A stretch of DNA of 64,000 nucleotides, taken from an uncultured Sphingomonadaceae bacterium (GTDB lineage Bacteria; Pseudomonadota; Alphaproteobacteria; Sphingomonadales; Sphingomonadaceae). Location: contig CANLSQ010000001.1 in NCBI GenBank assembly GCA_947493955.1, positions 1,054,001-1,118,000 of the forward strand, given 5' to 3'. This document shows positions 54,981 to 64,000 of the stretch, piece by piece. Below the pieces are notes generated by a model. The model ran no database searches, had not been told where the DNA came from, and saw only the letters and a program-made list of their open reading frames with translations. The position numbers were made by a program, and so were the translations under genes. Every line of letters begins with the position of its first letter. Within the stretch, counting starts at the first letter, position 1.

Positions 54981-55139
54981 ATGAACAGCTTTGGTAACGC
55001 TTGTCTTTTCTGGATAGCACTCGTTTCAGATCCAGCATTGGCAGCACTAAACATAGCCGATAAGAGGGGTGTTGCGCTGCCCTGCCCCAACTGCAGTCAG
55101 CCTGCTAGATCAGTTCAATGTTCGTGCGAGGATAGATAA
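54981..55139 (+). CDS. Possible 52-residue Cys-rich micro-gene before mazG
   Basis: An ATG-to-TAA frame of 52 codons ends three bases before the mazG GTG. The C-terminal part contains CPNC and, 12 residues later, CSC, a zinc-ribbon-like pattern; the N-terminal part is hydrophobic and Ala-rich. No clear ribosome-binding site precedes it, but the tight spacing to mazG suggests translational coupling. No family is recognised; it may be a chance frame. Confidence 0.35.
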   Translation: MNSFGNACLFWIALVSDPALAALNIADKRGVALPCPNCSQPARSVQCSCEDR

Positions 55140-55142
55140 TCA

Positions 55143-55877
55143 GTGATTGAACCCCTTCTTGATGTCATGCGGCGGCTACGTGATCCAAAAACAGGATGCG
55201 AATGGGACACCGTCCAGACATTTGAAACCATAGCGCCTTACACAATCGAAGAAGCTTATGAAGTTGCAGATGCCATTCAGCGCGAAGATATGGATGGGCT
55301 AAAAGATGAGCTGGGCGATCTTCTGTTGCAGGTCGTATTCCACAGCCAGATTGCATCGGATGAGGGCCATTTCTCTTTCGGTGATGTGGTCGATGTTATT
55401 TGCGAAAAGATGATCCGGCGCCATCCGCATATTTTTGGTGAAGCGGACAACAGCCCCGGCTGGGAACAGATAAAGGCCGAAGAACGGGCGGAGACTGGTA
55501 AATCCAGTGCACTCGATGGCGTTGCGCTGGCCCTCCCCGCCCTGCTGCGCGCTCAAAAGATACAAAAGCGGGCCGCGCGGGTTGGTTTTGACTGGCCCGA
55601 GAAAACACCCGTCAAAGCAAAATTGCTGGAAGAACTTGAGGAAGTGGAGCTAGCTAACAGCCCGGAGGATATCCATGAGGAAATGGGCGATCTGCTCTTT
55701 TCAGCCGTGAATCTATCGCGTCACTATGGCGTAGATGCAGAGCAGGCTTTGGCCGATGCCACCCGAAAATTCTCCAAGCGATTCAACAAAGTAGAAAGTA
55801 CAGCTCCCCGCAACATGAAAGAGATGTCGATCGAAGAGCTTGAAGAAGAATGGCAGAAAGCAAAATCCGCTTCCTAA
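55143..55877 (+). CDS. mazG: Nucleoside triphosphate pyrophosphohydrolase MazG
   Basis: MazG hydrolyses NTPs to NMP and pyrophosphate. The 244-residue protein has two MazG domains: the first with EEAYEVADAI and DELGDLLLQVVFHSQIA (acidic metal-binding helices), the second with LEELEEVELA and EEMGDLLFSAVNLSRH. Length and repeat layout match E. coli MazG. It begins with GTG and ends in a four-base convergent overlap with hflX, so the two genes share their last bases on opposite strands. mazG next to hflX-hfq is a usual arrangement, although usually on the same strand. Confidence 0.95.
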   Translation: MIEPLLDVMRRLRDPKTGCEWDTVQTFETIAPYTIEEAYEVADAIQREDMDGLKDELGDLLLQVVFHSQIASDEGHFSFGDVVDVICEKMIRRHPHIFGEADNSPGWEQIKAEERAETGKSSALDGVALALPALLRAQKIQKRAARVGFDWPEKTPVKAKLLEELEEVELANSPEDIHEEMGDLLFSAVNLSRHYGVDAEQALADATRKFSKRFNKVESTAPRNMKEMSIEELEEEWQKAKSAS

Positions 55878-57169
55878 AGCGCGTGAAACCGTCCCCAGTT
55901 GCGGTTTGACATTTGGACAGCCAGAATCAGGTCTTCATTTTCCTGCTCGGATTCCAGAACACGGCCATTTTCGTGCAACCACGCCAGACGTTTGCCGTCG
56001 GATACGGGCAATGTGACCGTTTCGATATTATGGTTACGCGACAAATTGGAAGTCACCATCTCGACAAGCGCATCAACACCCTGCCCGGTGGCGGCAGATA
56101 TTGGACAGACATTGTCGGGAATATGCTCCGGCAACTTTATGCTATCCGGATCATCGGGGTCGATCAGATCAATCTTGTTCCAGGCTTCAATGATGGGAGC
56201 CCCCTCCCCCTCTTCCAGATCGACACCTAGTTCCAACAGAATTTGTTCGACATCGCGGGCCTGTCCATCACTGGAAGCATGAGAGATGTCCCTGACATGG
56301 ATTATCACGTCCGCCGCAGTCACTTCTTCCAACGTCGCGCGAAAGGCGGCGACCAGCTGCGTCGGCAAGTCAGACACGAAACCAACCGTGTCCGAGATGA
56401 TCGCCTTGTCGTAGCCAGGCAGCGGAAATTGCCGCATGGTGGGATCCAGTGTCGCAAACAAAAGGTCTTCTGCGAACACTTCGGCGCCCGTCAGGCGATT
56501 AAAAAGTGTTGATTTACCGGCGTTTGTATAACCAACGAGCGCGATAACCGGCCACGGTGCCTTTTGGCGGCGCGAACGGTGGAGCGTCCGGGTTTTGCGA
56601 AGATGCGACAATTCCTTGCGTAATTTCGCCATACGGTCGCGGATCATCCGGCGATCCGATTCAATCTGTGTCTCACCCGGGCCGCCGAGGAAGCCAAAAC
56701 CACCGCGTTGCCGTTCAAGGTGAGTCCAGCTGCGAACCAAACGCCCTGCCTGATAGTCGAGATGGGCCAGTTCCACCTGCAGTCGTCCCTCGGCTGTCGC
56801 GGCCCTCGCGCCAAAAATCTCAAGAATCAGGCCAGTTCGGTCGATAACCTTGACCTTCAGCTCTTCTTCCAGATTACGCTGCTGGATAGCGCTCAACGTA
56901 CCATCAACAATCAGTATATTGGCATCGTCCTGCGCCAATATAGTCTTGATCTGATCGACTTGACCCGAGCCGAATAAGGTCCCCGGCTTTGGCGCACGAA
57001 CACTGAAATATTGCGCAGAAGTTGTTTCCAATCCGATTGCCAGAGCGAGACCAATTGCCTCTTCCAGTCTATATTCCAGCGCATTTTGACCAAGCGATCC
57101 CAGGTCGGGGTGAACAATGACGGCTTTGTCTTCACCGCCGTCCAGTTGCTTTTTTTCAAATGGGATCAA
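55874..57169 (-). CDS. hflX: GTPase HflX
   Basis: HflX is a ribosome-splitting GTPase induced by stress. The N-terminal HflX domain includes [20 protein letters not shown] (in part) and the [18 protein letters not shown]-type long helices with the [16 protein letters not shown] motif. The G domain has P-loop [26 protein letters not shown] and NKID. 431 residues. The start is TTG, overlapping the hfq stop (TTGA), so translation is coupled to the RNA chaperone gene. Confidence 0.95.
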   Translation of the reverse strand: MIPFEKKQLDGGEDKAVIVHPDLGSLGQNALEYRLEEAIGLALAIGLETTSAQYFSVRAPKPGTLFGSGQVDQIKTILAQDDANILIVDGTLSAIQQRNLEEELKVKVIDRTGLILEIFGARAATAEGRLQVELAHLDYQAGRLVRSWTHLERQRGGFGFLGGPGETQIESDRRMIRDRMAKLRKELSHLRKTRTLHRSRRQKAPWPVIALVGYTNAGKSTLFNRLTGAEVFAEDLLFATLDPTMRQFPLPGYDKAIISDTVGFVSDLPTQLVAAFRATLEEVTAADVIIHVRDISHASSDGQARDVEQILLELGVDLEEGEGAPIIEAWNKIDLIDPDDPDSIKLPEHIPDNVCPISAATGQGVDALVEMVTSNLSRNHNIETVTLPVSDGKRLAWLHENGRVLESEQENEDLILAVQMSNRNWGRFHAL

Positions 57170-57669
57170 TGGGAGCCTTCATCTGCATTATTATAATCGG
57201 CGAGATTGATGGCACCGTTTGGCTGAATGGTTGAAATTGCATGTTTGTAGACAAGCTGCGCCAAGCCTTCACGCTCCAGCAATATGCAGAACAAATCATA
57301 AGCCGCCACTTCGCCTTGCAGCATCACACCGTTTACCAGAAACATGGTGACCGGATCATTGCTGTCACGCACGGCGGTCAGGAACACCTCCTGCAATACG
57401 CCATTGCGGCCCTTGGCTCGTTCCATGAGATCGGAAAATGGCTGCATATCAAGGCTTTGTGATGGCATGATGGTCGAAATTGCATGTTTATAAACCAATT
57501 GTGACTGGCCATCACGCCGCAACAATACAGAGAAATTGTCGAACCAGGTCACAATACCCTGCAACTTTACGCCTTTGACCAAAAACATGGTCACTGGCAT
57601 TTTTGATTTGCGGAGAGAGTTTAAGAAGAGGTCTTGCAAATTATTTGATTTATCGGTCATTTTTGACAT
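57166..57669 (-). CDS. hfq: RNA chaperone Hfq with two fused Sm domains
   Basis: Hfq binds sRNAs and mRNAs and matches them. Unlike the usual 70-100-residue protein, this 167-residue chain has two complete Sm domains: residues 11-69 and 92-150. Sm2 YKHAISTI occurs twice (60-67 and 141-148), VTMFLV.GV.LQG occurs twice, and proximal-site glutamines are Q12 and Q93. The rim basic patch (LRKSK) is kept in domain 1 but reads VRDSND in domain 2. A trimer of this chain would give the six-fold ring. It sits in the conserved ntr-hfq-hflX operon. Confidence 0.96.
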   Translation of the reverse strand: MSKMTDKSNNLQDLFLNSLRKSKMPVTMFLVKGVKLQGIVTWFDNFSVLLRRDGQSQLVYKHAISTIMPSQSLDMQPFSDLMERAKGRNGVLQEVFLTAVRDSNDPVTMFLVNGVMLQGEVAAYDLFCILLEREGLAQLVYKHAISTIQPNGAINLADYNNADEGSH

Positions 57670-57792
57670 CCGGTTTTTGGCGGCGTAATGGCCGCAGAGA
57701 GGGTTTTGGCTGCGGCTAAAACTATTGGGGGAGCCGCGCTTCCGACATATATGGATTCAATAGCGAAGCTACAACTGCAAACAATTCATTGT

Positions 57793-59175
57793 TTACTCGG
57801 CTGCCTGCTTCTTTTTCGCCGCAAGGCCCAGAATTTTAAGCTTTCTGTGCAATGCAGAACGTTCCATTCCAATAAAATTGGCCGTTTTTGAAATATTGCC
57901 CGAAAATCTTCGAATCTGAACTTTGAGATATTCACGTTCAAAGCTTTCCCGCGCCTCGCGCAACGGGGAGCCCATCAAAGAGGCCACGCCCTGATCCAGA
58001 TCATCGTCATTGCCCAATATCTCGGGCGGCAACATCTCGATCTCGATCTTCGAAAAATTGTCCTTCGGCGCAAGAATGATGGTCCGTTCAATCACATTGC
58101 GCAACTGACGGACATTGCCTGGCCAATCACATGCTTGAAGCGCCGCCATCGCTTCTGCCGATATTTCCGGCGGGTTCAGCCTCTGGTCTGCGGCAAAACG
58201 CGCGGAATAATGTTCGACAAGGGTCGGTATATCTTCACGGCGTTGGTTTAGTGGCGGCAACTCAACCGGTACAACATTTAGCCGGTAGAAAAGATCCTCA
58301 CGAAATCGCTTTTCCTGAATTTCTTCGTCCAGATTGCGAGAGGTTGCGGAGACGACCCGCACATCAACTTTAACACGTTGATTACCACCCAAACGAGCAA
58401 AGCTTTGTTCGGTTAGGACACGCAATATCTTACCTTGCGTATCAAGCGGCATGTCCGCCACTTCATCTATGAACAACGTACCGCCATGGGCCTCTTCCAG
58501 CAGGCCGATTTTCTCTACAGTTCCGTTTTTCTCGGTTCCAAAAAGCTCTTCCTCAACACTTTCCGGAGATAAACGGGCTGCGCTTATCGTAACAAATGGT
58601 GCGTTTGCCCGTGTGCTCCAGTTGTGCATGAGCCGCGCGGCGACTTCCTTTCCTACACCTGCCGGACCGGAAATAAGCAAACGGCTGCCAGTGCCGGCAA
58701 CACGCTTCAATGTCGCACGAACAGAGTTTACCGATGCGCTGTTACCCGTTAACTCGTCAGCAAAGCCGACCCGGGCTTTCAATGCCTCATTCTCGCGGCG
58801 CAGACTTTCTGTTTCAGTAGCCCGTGCGACCAGATGCATCAGATGCTCGGCTTCAAAAGGCTTTTCGATAAAGTCGACCGCACCCTGCGATATTGCAGCG
58901 ACAGCCGTATCGATATTTCCATGACCGGAAATCACGATTACCGGCAGCTTCGCATCGATTTTTTTTATTTCGGTCAGAAGCTCTAACCCATCCAAACGGG
59001 ACCCTCTCAACCAGACGTCCAACAAAACAAGAGACGGTTTCCGTTCTTTGACGGCGGCAAGTGCTGAATCGCTGTCGGCTGCCACTCTTGTCTCATAGCC
59101 ATCATCTTCCAGAACACCGGAAATAAGTTCCCGGATATCGGGTTCATCATCAACAATCAGGATATCTAATGCCAT
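57793..59175 (-). CDS. ntrX: Nitrogen/redox response regulator NtrX
   Basis: NtrX is the partner of the sensor NtrY. Domains in order: receiver (acceptor Asp53 in VLLDVWL), AAA+ (P-loop ISGPAGVGKEVAAR) and a Fis-type helix-turn-helix (FIGMERSALHRKLKILG). The GAFTGA loop required to contact sigma-54 is missing: the segment reads ELFGTEKNGTVEKIG, so classic sigma-54 activation is unlikely. This loss is known in other alphaproteobacterial NtrX proteins. 460 residues. It lies 12 bases behind ntrY, and hfq follows. Confidence 0.94.
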   Translation of the reverse strand: MALDILIVDDEPDIRELISGVLEDDGYETRVAADSDSALAAVKERKPSLVLLDVWLRGSRLDGLELLTEIKKIDAKLPVIVISGHGNIDTAVAAISQGAVDFIEKPFEAEHLMHLVARATETESLRRENEALKARVGFADELTGNSASVNSVRATLKRVAGTGSRLLISGPAGVGKEVAARLMHNWSTRANAPFVTISAARLSPESVEEELFGTEKNGTVEKIGLLEEAHGGTLFIDEVADMPLDTQGKILRVLTEQSFARLGGNQRVKVDVRVVSATSRNLDEEIQEKRFREDLFYRLNVVPVELPPLNQRREDIPTLVEHYSARFAADQRLNPPEISAEAMAALQACDWPGNVRQLRNVIERTIILAPKDNFSKIEIEMLPPEILGNDDDLDQGVASLMGSPLREARESFEREYLKVQIRRFSGNISKTANFIGMERSALHRKLKILGLAAKKKQAAE

Positions 59176-59187
59176 TGTTTCGACCTT

Positions 59188-61524
59188 CTAAATTGGGGGT
59201 AGTTTATCAGTTTGTGGTAGACGTTCGCCATCAGGGCTGGTGCGCTTTTTCCCAACGCTATCCGGTATTTCCGTCTCTGCACTTCGTGCGGTAAAGCTCT
59301 CGCTCAGGCGTGCCAGCTTTGTCGGGTTCAGGTTTATGGTCACACGGGTACCGCTTCCCTGCTCCGCGGCGCATGAATCGGTAAAGGCGATGGTACCGAA
59401 ATGTTCCTCGATTATCTTTTTGACAATGGCCAGCCCCAGCCCGGTACCCTTTTCCCTAGTCGTCATATAAGGTTCAACGATGCGTTCGCGCTCTGCTGGC
59501 AGTCCGATACCATTGTCATCCAGCTGAATTTCTACATCATCGTCTTTTCGATGAACACTTACGCATATCTGCCCATCTTCAAACGCGAAATCCTCTGCAG
59601 TATCCGCTTTTTGTTCAATCGCCTCTACGGCGTTTTTGACGATGTTGGTTAGAGCTTGCCCCAGTTGTCTACGATCACAAACCAAGGGCAGGTTCTGGTC
59701 ATCCGATTCAAAACGGAATTTGATCGCGGAATGGGCGACTTCTTGCAAAAACACTGCTTGTTTAACGATATCAATAAGATTTTCCTCACGAAAAACCGGC
59801 TTCGGCATTCGTGCGAAAGAGGAAAATTCATCAACAATCTTACGCAAATCACCAACCTGGCGAACAATTGTTCCAGTCAATTGCGAAAATATTGATCCGC
59901 CTTCAGTAACGTTCTTGCCAAAGCGCCGCTGTAGCCGCTCTGCCGCCAATTGGATCGGTGTAAGAGGGTTTTTGATTTCATGGGCAATCCTGCGGGCCAC
60001 GTCGGACCATGCCGCACGGCGCTGATCCAGCAACCGTTGCGTTATATCTTCAAAAGTAATGACATGGCCTGACTGTCCACCAACTATCTTCACTTCCAGG
60101 GTGCGAATTTCATTGCCGGACGAAAACTGGATAATGGTATTCTCAATCCCCTCGCCAATTAGGTCAGCGAATTCGGGCGCGACGTCCGATATTTGTTTAT
60201 CCAGCAAATCCTGACTTTCCTTGGCCAGCAGTGCCTGCGCGCGGGAATTGATGAGTTGAACCTGTCCTGTCTGATCCAGACTGATAATTCCTGCGGTAAC
60301 CGATTCCAGAACTGTTTCGATAAAAGCCCGCCTGCTTCCCAGTTGTTCATTGGCAGTCAGTAACGCGGTAGTCTGTGTTTCTAACCGCTCCGTCATGCGG
60401 TTAAAGGCTCTGCCAAGCGTGCCAATTTCATCCTTTTCAAAAGGTGCGGGTACCCGGGACGCCAAGTCCCCTTCCGTAATCCGCTTAGCGGCATGAACCA
60501 GCTCGCCAACCGGCCTCACCATTCGATCCGCCACTGCCAGCGCGATCCAAAGTGCAAGACCAACAATGAAAAGGGATACAACAAAGAGGGCGATATTGAA
60601 TTGCAATTGAAGGCTGCGGGATCGGGTAAACAGATTATCATAATCTGCCAGAACAGACTGCGCCCTCTCCCATTGACTGAGAGCCAGCATATCTGAGTCA
60701 CGGGCAGCATATAAAAAAACCTGAGAGTCCAGATCAAGAACAGTCACGGCTTCGATCTTGTTGGCCTTAGCGGTAACAACATAATTCTCACCGGCCATCA
60801 GTTGATTGATGACTTGTTCGGTTATCTTGATGTTTTCGTCGCTATTGTCAGGATTAACTGCGGCGGCCGTGCGCGCAACCCCATCCTCCCCAAACTGAAT
60901 AATTGCCGATTCATTCAGTTTGCGGGTCAGAACCTGAAACGAGTAATTTTCTGCAAATTCAGGATGGTTGATCCCCTTTTCTGCCAAAAAACTGCGCAGG
61001 TCACTGGCCATGGTAATCGTCTCCGCACCAACATCCCGGCGGTTTTGATCATAATATCCACGCGCCAGACTATTGGCGTTTTCCAACATTCCGCGAGCGC
61101 GATCGGAAAACCAGAACTCCACGCCATATTGGAAAAGTAGTGACGCAAAGATCACCACCAGCAACATTGGCACACTGGCTACCAGCGAGAACAATGCGAC
61201 CAGACGAACATGCAGACGGCCACTAGTACCTGTGGCAGATTTTGCTGCCCTGCCTTTTGCAATGCGACGGCCGAGTAGGACCAGCAACGTAATTGCCGGA
61301 ATAAGATTGGCCACCAGCAATGCCGCCGTGAGCGGAGGTGAGATGAAATCAGTCCGACCTGATTGAGAACTCAATAGAAAGTAGCTACCGCCTGCGGTAA
61401 CCAGAAACAGAAAAATGGCAGCCCATTCTACACGCTTCATCGCTTTATCATCTTCAGAGAGAAGCGATAAACGGCGCAACCAAACAGGTGTTCGCTTTTC
61501 AATAGGGGCCTGCGGAGCGTTCAT
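59188..61524 (-). CDS. ntrY: Sensor histidine kinase NtrY
   Basis: NtrY is a membrane kinase responding to nitrogen or redox state. Four hydrophobic segments occur, at about residues 34-55, 67-88, 105-131 and 315-338; the large extracytoplasmic part lies between the third and fourth. Then come HAMP (MVRPVGELVHAAKRITEGD), a PAS domain, HisKA with RRIAHEIKNPLTPIQ, and the HATPase with DNGIGLP and EKGTGLGLAIVKK. The ATG at 61524 has AGAGG upstream; a frame reaching 61563 adds 13 residues with an unusual sequence. The final size is 778 residues. Confidence 0.93.
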   Translation of the reverse strand: MNAPQAPIEKRTPVWLRRLSLLSEDDKAMKRVEWAAIFLFLVTAGGSYFLLSSQSGRTDFISPPLTAALLVANLIPAITLLVLLGRRIAKGRAAKSATGTSGRLHVRLVALFSLVASVPMLLVVIFASLLFQYGVEFWFSDRARGMLENANSLARGYYDQNRRDVGAETITMASDLRSFLAEKGINHPEFAENYSFQVLTRKLNESAIIQFGEDGVARTAAAVNPDNSDENIKITEQVINQLMAGENYVVTAKANKIEAVTVLDLDSQVFLYAARDSDMLALSQWERAQSVLADYDNLFTRSRSLQLQFNIALFVVSLFIVGLALWIALAVADRMVRPVGELVHAAKRITEGDLASRVPAPFEKDEIGTLGRAFNRMTERLETQTTALLTANEQLGSRRAFIETVLESVTAGIISLDQTGQVQLINSRAQALLAKESQDLLDKQISDVAPEFADLIGEGIENTIIQFSSGNEIRTLEVKIVGGQSGHVITFEDITQRLLDQRRAAWSDVARRIAHEIKNPLTPIQLAAERLQRRFGKNVTEGGSIFSQLTGTIVRQVGDLRKIVDEFSSFARMPKPVFREENLIDIVKQAVFLQEVAHSAIKFRFESDDQNLPLVCDRRQLGQALTNIVKNAVEAIEQKADTAEDFAFEDGQICVSVHRKDDDVEIQLDDNGIGLPAERERIVEPYMTTREKGTGLGLAIVKKIIEEHFGTIAFTDSCAAEQGSGTRVTINLNPTKLARLSESFTARSAETEIPDSVGKKRTSPDGERLPQTDKLPPI

Positions 61525-61607
61525 TGTGCCTCTAATACAACAGTTTCGTTGTAAAAACAGCACTAATGAAACAAATATGTCACGATTTGACGTGTGATCC
61601 GATCATT

Positions 61608-63026
61608 CTACCGCGATTGCGCTGGATCAATCTCATATTCCGTCAATTTTTTCCGCAACGTGTTGCGATTTATGCCCAGTATATTGGCAGCTTTGATCTG
61701 ATTGCCATTGGCCTTGCGCAATATTTCCTCAAGCATTGGTCGCTCGAATTTTTCCAAGGCCTTGGTGTAAAGAGAATTGCCATCTTCTTTATCAATCAAC
61801 AGATCACCGACAATCGATTTCACCTGATCTGCAAAACTATGTTCAAGGGACTGGTTATGCTCCTCCCCCTGCTGTGACTGAAGAATCTGCCGTATCGCCG
61901 TTTCCGATAATTCTTCCTCGCGCGCTGTTACAACAAGTCGATAGATGAGGTTTTTCAGCTCCCGGACATTACCGCGCCAACCCTGACGGGAGAGTAGTTC
62001 CAAACCGTCGTCTGTCAGTACCTTCTTTGGCAGTCCTTCGGATGCTGCGAGATTAAGGAAATGTTTCGCCAATGCCGGAATATCGCTGGCACGGTCTCTT
62101 AGAGGTGGCAGCTCAATTGGGACAACATTGATCCGGTAGTAAAGGTCTTCACGGAATTTACCCTCCTCAATCAGATTTACAAAATCCTGATTGGTCGCCG
62201 CGACAATGCGAACATCCAGTTTAATCAGCCCCTTACCGCCGACGCGGTTAATTTCACCGGATTGCAGGGCGCGCAATAATCGTGTCTGCGCGTGCATCGG
62301 CATATCGCCAATTTCATCGAGAAATAACGTACCGCCCTGTGCCTGCTCGAACTTGCCGGCTGCGCTGCTAACCGCACCGGTAAAAGCGCCTTTTTCATGA
62401 CCGAACAGTTCCGCTTCAATCAGATCAGTGGGGATCGCTGCCATATTGACGGCTATGAAAGGCCCTGCCTTGCGGTGGCCCAGATTGTGGATCGCTTCTG
62501 CAACCAGTTCTTTGCCGGTGCCGGATTCTCCAAGTATCAAAACGGACAAGTCGTTGCGTAACAAGCGAGCAATCATCCGGTATACTTCCTGCATCGCCTG
62601 GCTGCGCCCGACCAGGGGAAGGTTGTCCTCCTCCATGGTGTCTACAAGACGTCCCTCGCTGGGTGGCTTCATTGCCTGCTGTACAACTTCGACCAGTTCA
62701 TCGAGATCGAAGGGTTTAGGGAAATACTCAAAAGCACCAGTTTCCGAGGCCCTGACAGCCGTATTTAGCGTATTCTGTGCAGATATAACAATGACCGGCA
62801 AGTCGGGATCACGGGCGCTGACTGCGTCCAGAGTAGCTATACCGTCTTCTTCACCCAAACCGACGTCGGTTATAAGCAGATCATATTTGCCACTGGCCAA
62901 CAGTGCATCACGGTCGGACACAGTCTTGCAGCTGTCCACTGCCATACCTTCCGCCTTTAGTGCAGTTGAAATAATGTGACTGACGGAAGGGTCATCTTCA
63001 ACGAGTAATACGGTTTGCTTGACCAT
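61608..63026 (-). CDS. ntrC: Nitrogen response regulator NtrC
   Basis: NtrC activates sigma-54 promoters under nitrogen limitation. The receiver acceptor is Asp54 in LLITDVGLGE; the AAA+ domain has GESGTGKELVAEAIH and the intact GAFTGA loop in ELFGHEKGAFTGAVSS, followed by GTLFLDEIGDMP and the Arg-finger region REDLYYRINVVPIELP. A Fis-type helix-turn-helix ends the protein (ANILGINRNTLRKKL). 472 residues. Three bases separate it from ntrB; ntrY begins 83 bases later. Confidence 0.96.
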   Translation of the reverse strand: MVKQTVLLVEDDPSVSHIISTALKAEGMAVDSCKTVSDRDALLASGKYDLLITDVGLGEEDGIATLDAVSARDPDLPVIVISAQNTLNTAVRASETGAFEYFPKPFDLDELVEVVQQAMKPPSEGRLVDTMEEDNLPLVGRSQAMQEVYRMIARLLRNDLSVLILGESGTGKELVAEAIHNLGHRKAGPFIAVNMAAIPTDLIEAELFGHEKGAFTGAVSSAAGKFEQAQGGTLFLDEIGDMPMHAQTRLLRALQSGEINRVGGKGLIKLDVRIVAATNQDFVNLIEEGKFREDLYYRINVVPIELPPLRDRASDIPALAKHFLNLAASEGLPKKVLTDDGLELLSRQGWRGNVRELKNLIYRLVVTAREEELSETAIRQILQSQQGEEHNQSLEHSFADQVKSIVGDLLIDKEDGNSLYTKALEKFERPMLEEILRKANGNQIKAANILGINRNTLRKKLTEYEIDPAQSR

Positions 63027-63029
63027 CAG

Positions 63030-64000
63030 TTATCCTTCGGTGGCTATCGGCAAAAACAGAACGAATTGTGTATGCTTTGCACTACCCGAACGCTCATATC
63101 TAACACGTCCGTTCATATCGTTGATCAATTTGCGAACAAGAGCCAAGCCAAGTCCCTGCCCTTCCTTTTTTGTTGATACAAATGGTGAGAAAATATCACG
63201 TTCGAGTTCCGGGGGAACGCCAGGCCCGTTATCCCGGACAATGATTTCCACAGGAAGGCGCACCATCTGATTGGAGCCATGAACCGAGAGTGATGCGCCA
63301 AAGCTATAGCGTGTGATAACCCGGATATCCGGCTGTTCCAGATCTTTGGTAGCGTCCACTGCATTGGCCAGAAGATTGGTCAGGATCTGCATCAATGCGT
63401 CCGGATCCACCAACACCTCCGGCAACGAGGGATCAAACTGGTCGCCAATTTTCAGATCGCCATTCCGTGCGGTCTCAATCGACTGACGAGCGCGATCAAT
63501 CAGTGAATGAACGTTCACCGGCTCCAGTTTGGCGGGCTGGTTCGTCGAGAGACTTTGCATCCGGTCCAGCAGTTTGGCGATCCGTTCAACTTCGCCTTTT
63601 ATCATGTGCGTCAATGTTCTTTGATCCTGGTCAATCGAACGATCGAGAAGTTGCGCCGCCCCCTTTATGGCAGCCAGCGGATTTTTGATCTCATGCCCCA
63701 ATATATCTGGCGCTCGCACCGAGAATTGATCCTGCTCACCTTGTTGCTGTTCAATCACCGGTCCATCGGTCGGCAGCGGCGCAATGGAAACGATTCGCCA
63801 ACGCTGGTCAGCAGGTATGGTATGAATATCAAAATTCACCAGTCCCCCCTGCCGTCCCTTTAGGGTAACAGCAACACGACGGGCCGCAACATTAGCATCC
63901 TTGTCCGTCAGGGCGTTGACCAAACGGTCATCTTCAAATTGAAGCTGATTGGAGATATGATCGCCGATAAGATGCTTCGCGCTTTGCCCGAAAAAATGCT
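63030..64000 (-). CDS. ntrB: Nitrogen regulation sensor kinase NtrB, 5' truncated by window edge
   Basis: NtrB phosphorylates NtrC and interacts with PII. The frame continues past the right edge, so the start is missing; a TTG at 63923 is only internal. The visible part has the end of a PAS domain (GQSAKHLIGDHISNQL), the phospho-acceptor histidine in ILGHEIKNPLAAIKG, and the HATPase motifs NAVDAT, DNGPGVP and KEGQGLGLALVRK. Stop TAA-type end is 3 bases before ntrC. PII and dusB are expected outside the window. Confidence 0.94.
   Translation of the reverse strand, partial: HFFGQSAKHLIGDHISNQLQFEDDRLVNALTDKDANVAARRVAVTLKGRQGGLVNFDIHTIPADQRWRIVSIAPLPTDGPVIEQQQGEQDQFSVRAPDILGHEIKNPLAAIKGAAQLLDRSIDQDQRTLTHMIKGEVERIAKLLDRMQSLSTNQPAKLEPVNVHSLIDRARQSIETARNGDLKIGDQFDPSLPEVLVDPDALMQILTNLLANAVDATKDLEQPDIRVITRYSFGASLSVHGSNQMVRLPVEIIVRDNGPGVPPELERDIFSPFVSTKKEGQGLGLALVRKLINDMNGRVRYERSGSAKHTQFVLFLPIATEG

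Overview
The window reads as a chromosomal segment of an alphaproteobacterium of the order Sphingomonadales, most like the moderate-GC marine genera around Sphingorhabdus, Parasphingorhabdus and Sphingopyxis. The signs are 5-aminolevulinate synthase (C4 haem route), the NtrBC-NtrYX-Hfq-HflX order, an Hfq made of two fused Sm domains, an archaeal/eukaryotic-type prolyl-tRNA synthetase, and the lepB-rnc-era block. Genus is inference; no 16S rRNA is present. Coding density is high and there is no prophage, complete insertion sequence, CRISPR array or integrase.

Layout. 1-1.3 kb: the end of an RskA-like anti-sigma factor followed by a secreted fasciclin protein. 1.3-6 kb (minus strand): an ATP-dependent DNA ligase with its MBL-fold exonuclease, hemA and murI. 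6.2-11.2 kb: plsY, dprA, topA and a methyltransferase. 11.3-13.4 kb: a divergent c-di-GMP pair (tandem PilZ protein and a membrane diguanylate cyclase). 13.5-15.8 kb (minus): era, rnc, lepB. 16-18.8 kb: pgi and gor. 19-29.8 kb: a propionyl-CoA to succinyl-CoA cluster (pccB, DUF808 protein, epimerase, crotonase, methylmalonyl-CoA mutase, bioB, a small membrane protein, pccA, an MHS-type transporter). 29.8-36.6 kb: alr, phaR, proS, rnr, a peroxiredoxin and UspA. 36.7-41.4 kb: pdhC and lpdA, a 171-bp REP-like nested inverted-repeat element, then a class IV aminotransferase overlapping a sulfotransferase-like gene. 41.4-43.2 kb: a small secreted protein, a small lipoprotein, a methyltransferase and tRNA-Ser(UGA). 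43.3-52.1 kb: envelope genes (mltB-like, rlpA, dac) running into tmk, holB, metG, tatD, an MBL hydrolase and a retropepsin-like protease. 52.2-55.1 kb: two short unknown genes, a nitroreductase, a serine hydrolase and a possible Cys-rich micro-gene. 55.1-64 kb: mazG facing the minus-strand nitrogen/redox regulatory block hflX-hfq-ntrX-ntrY-ntrC-ntrB, cut at the right edge.

How the genes work together. The 19-28 kb cluster holds all steps from propionyl-CoA to succinyl-CoA, with biotin synthase embedded among the genes of the biotin-dependent carboxylase. The 43-52 kb run joins peptidoglycan turnover to housekeeping replication and translation genes through four-base start/stop overlaps or very short gaps. 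The right end is a global regulatory island: two sensor-kinase/AAA+ regulator pairs directly upstream of the RNA chaperone Hfq and the GTPase HflX.

I found no wholly unknown multi-gene system. The most unusual items are the Hfq with two diverged Sm domains, the REP-like element at 39.5 kb, the 100-residue Cys-containing insert in the MHS transporter, the NtrX without a GAFTGA loop, the split propionyl-CoA carboxylase cluster, and two unannotated micro-ORFs (15840-15962 and 54981-55139).
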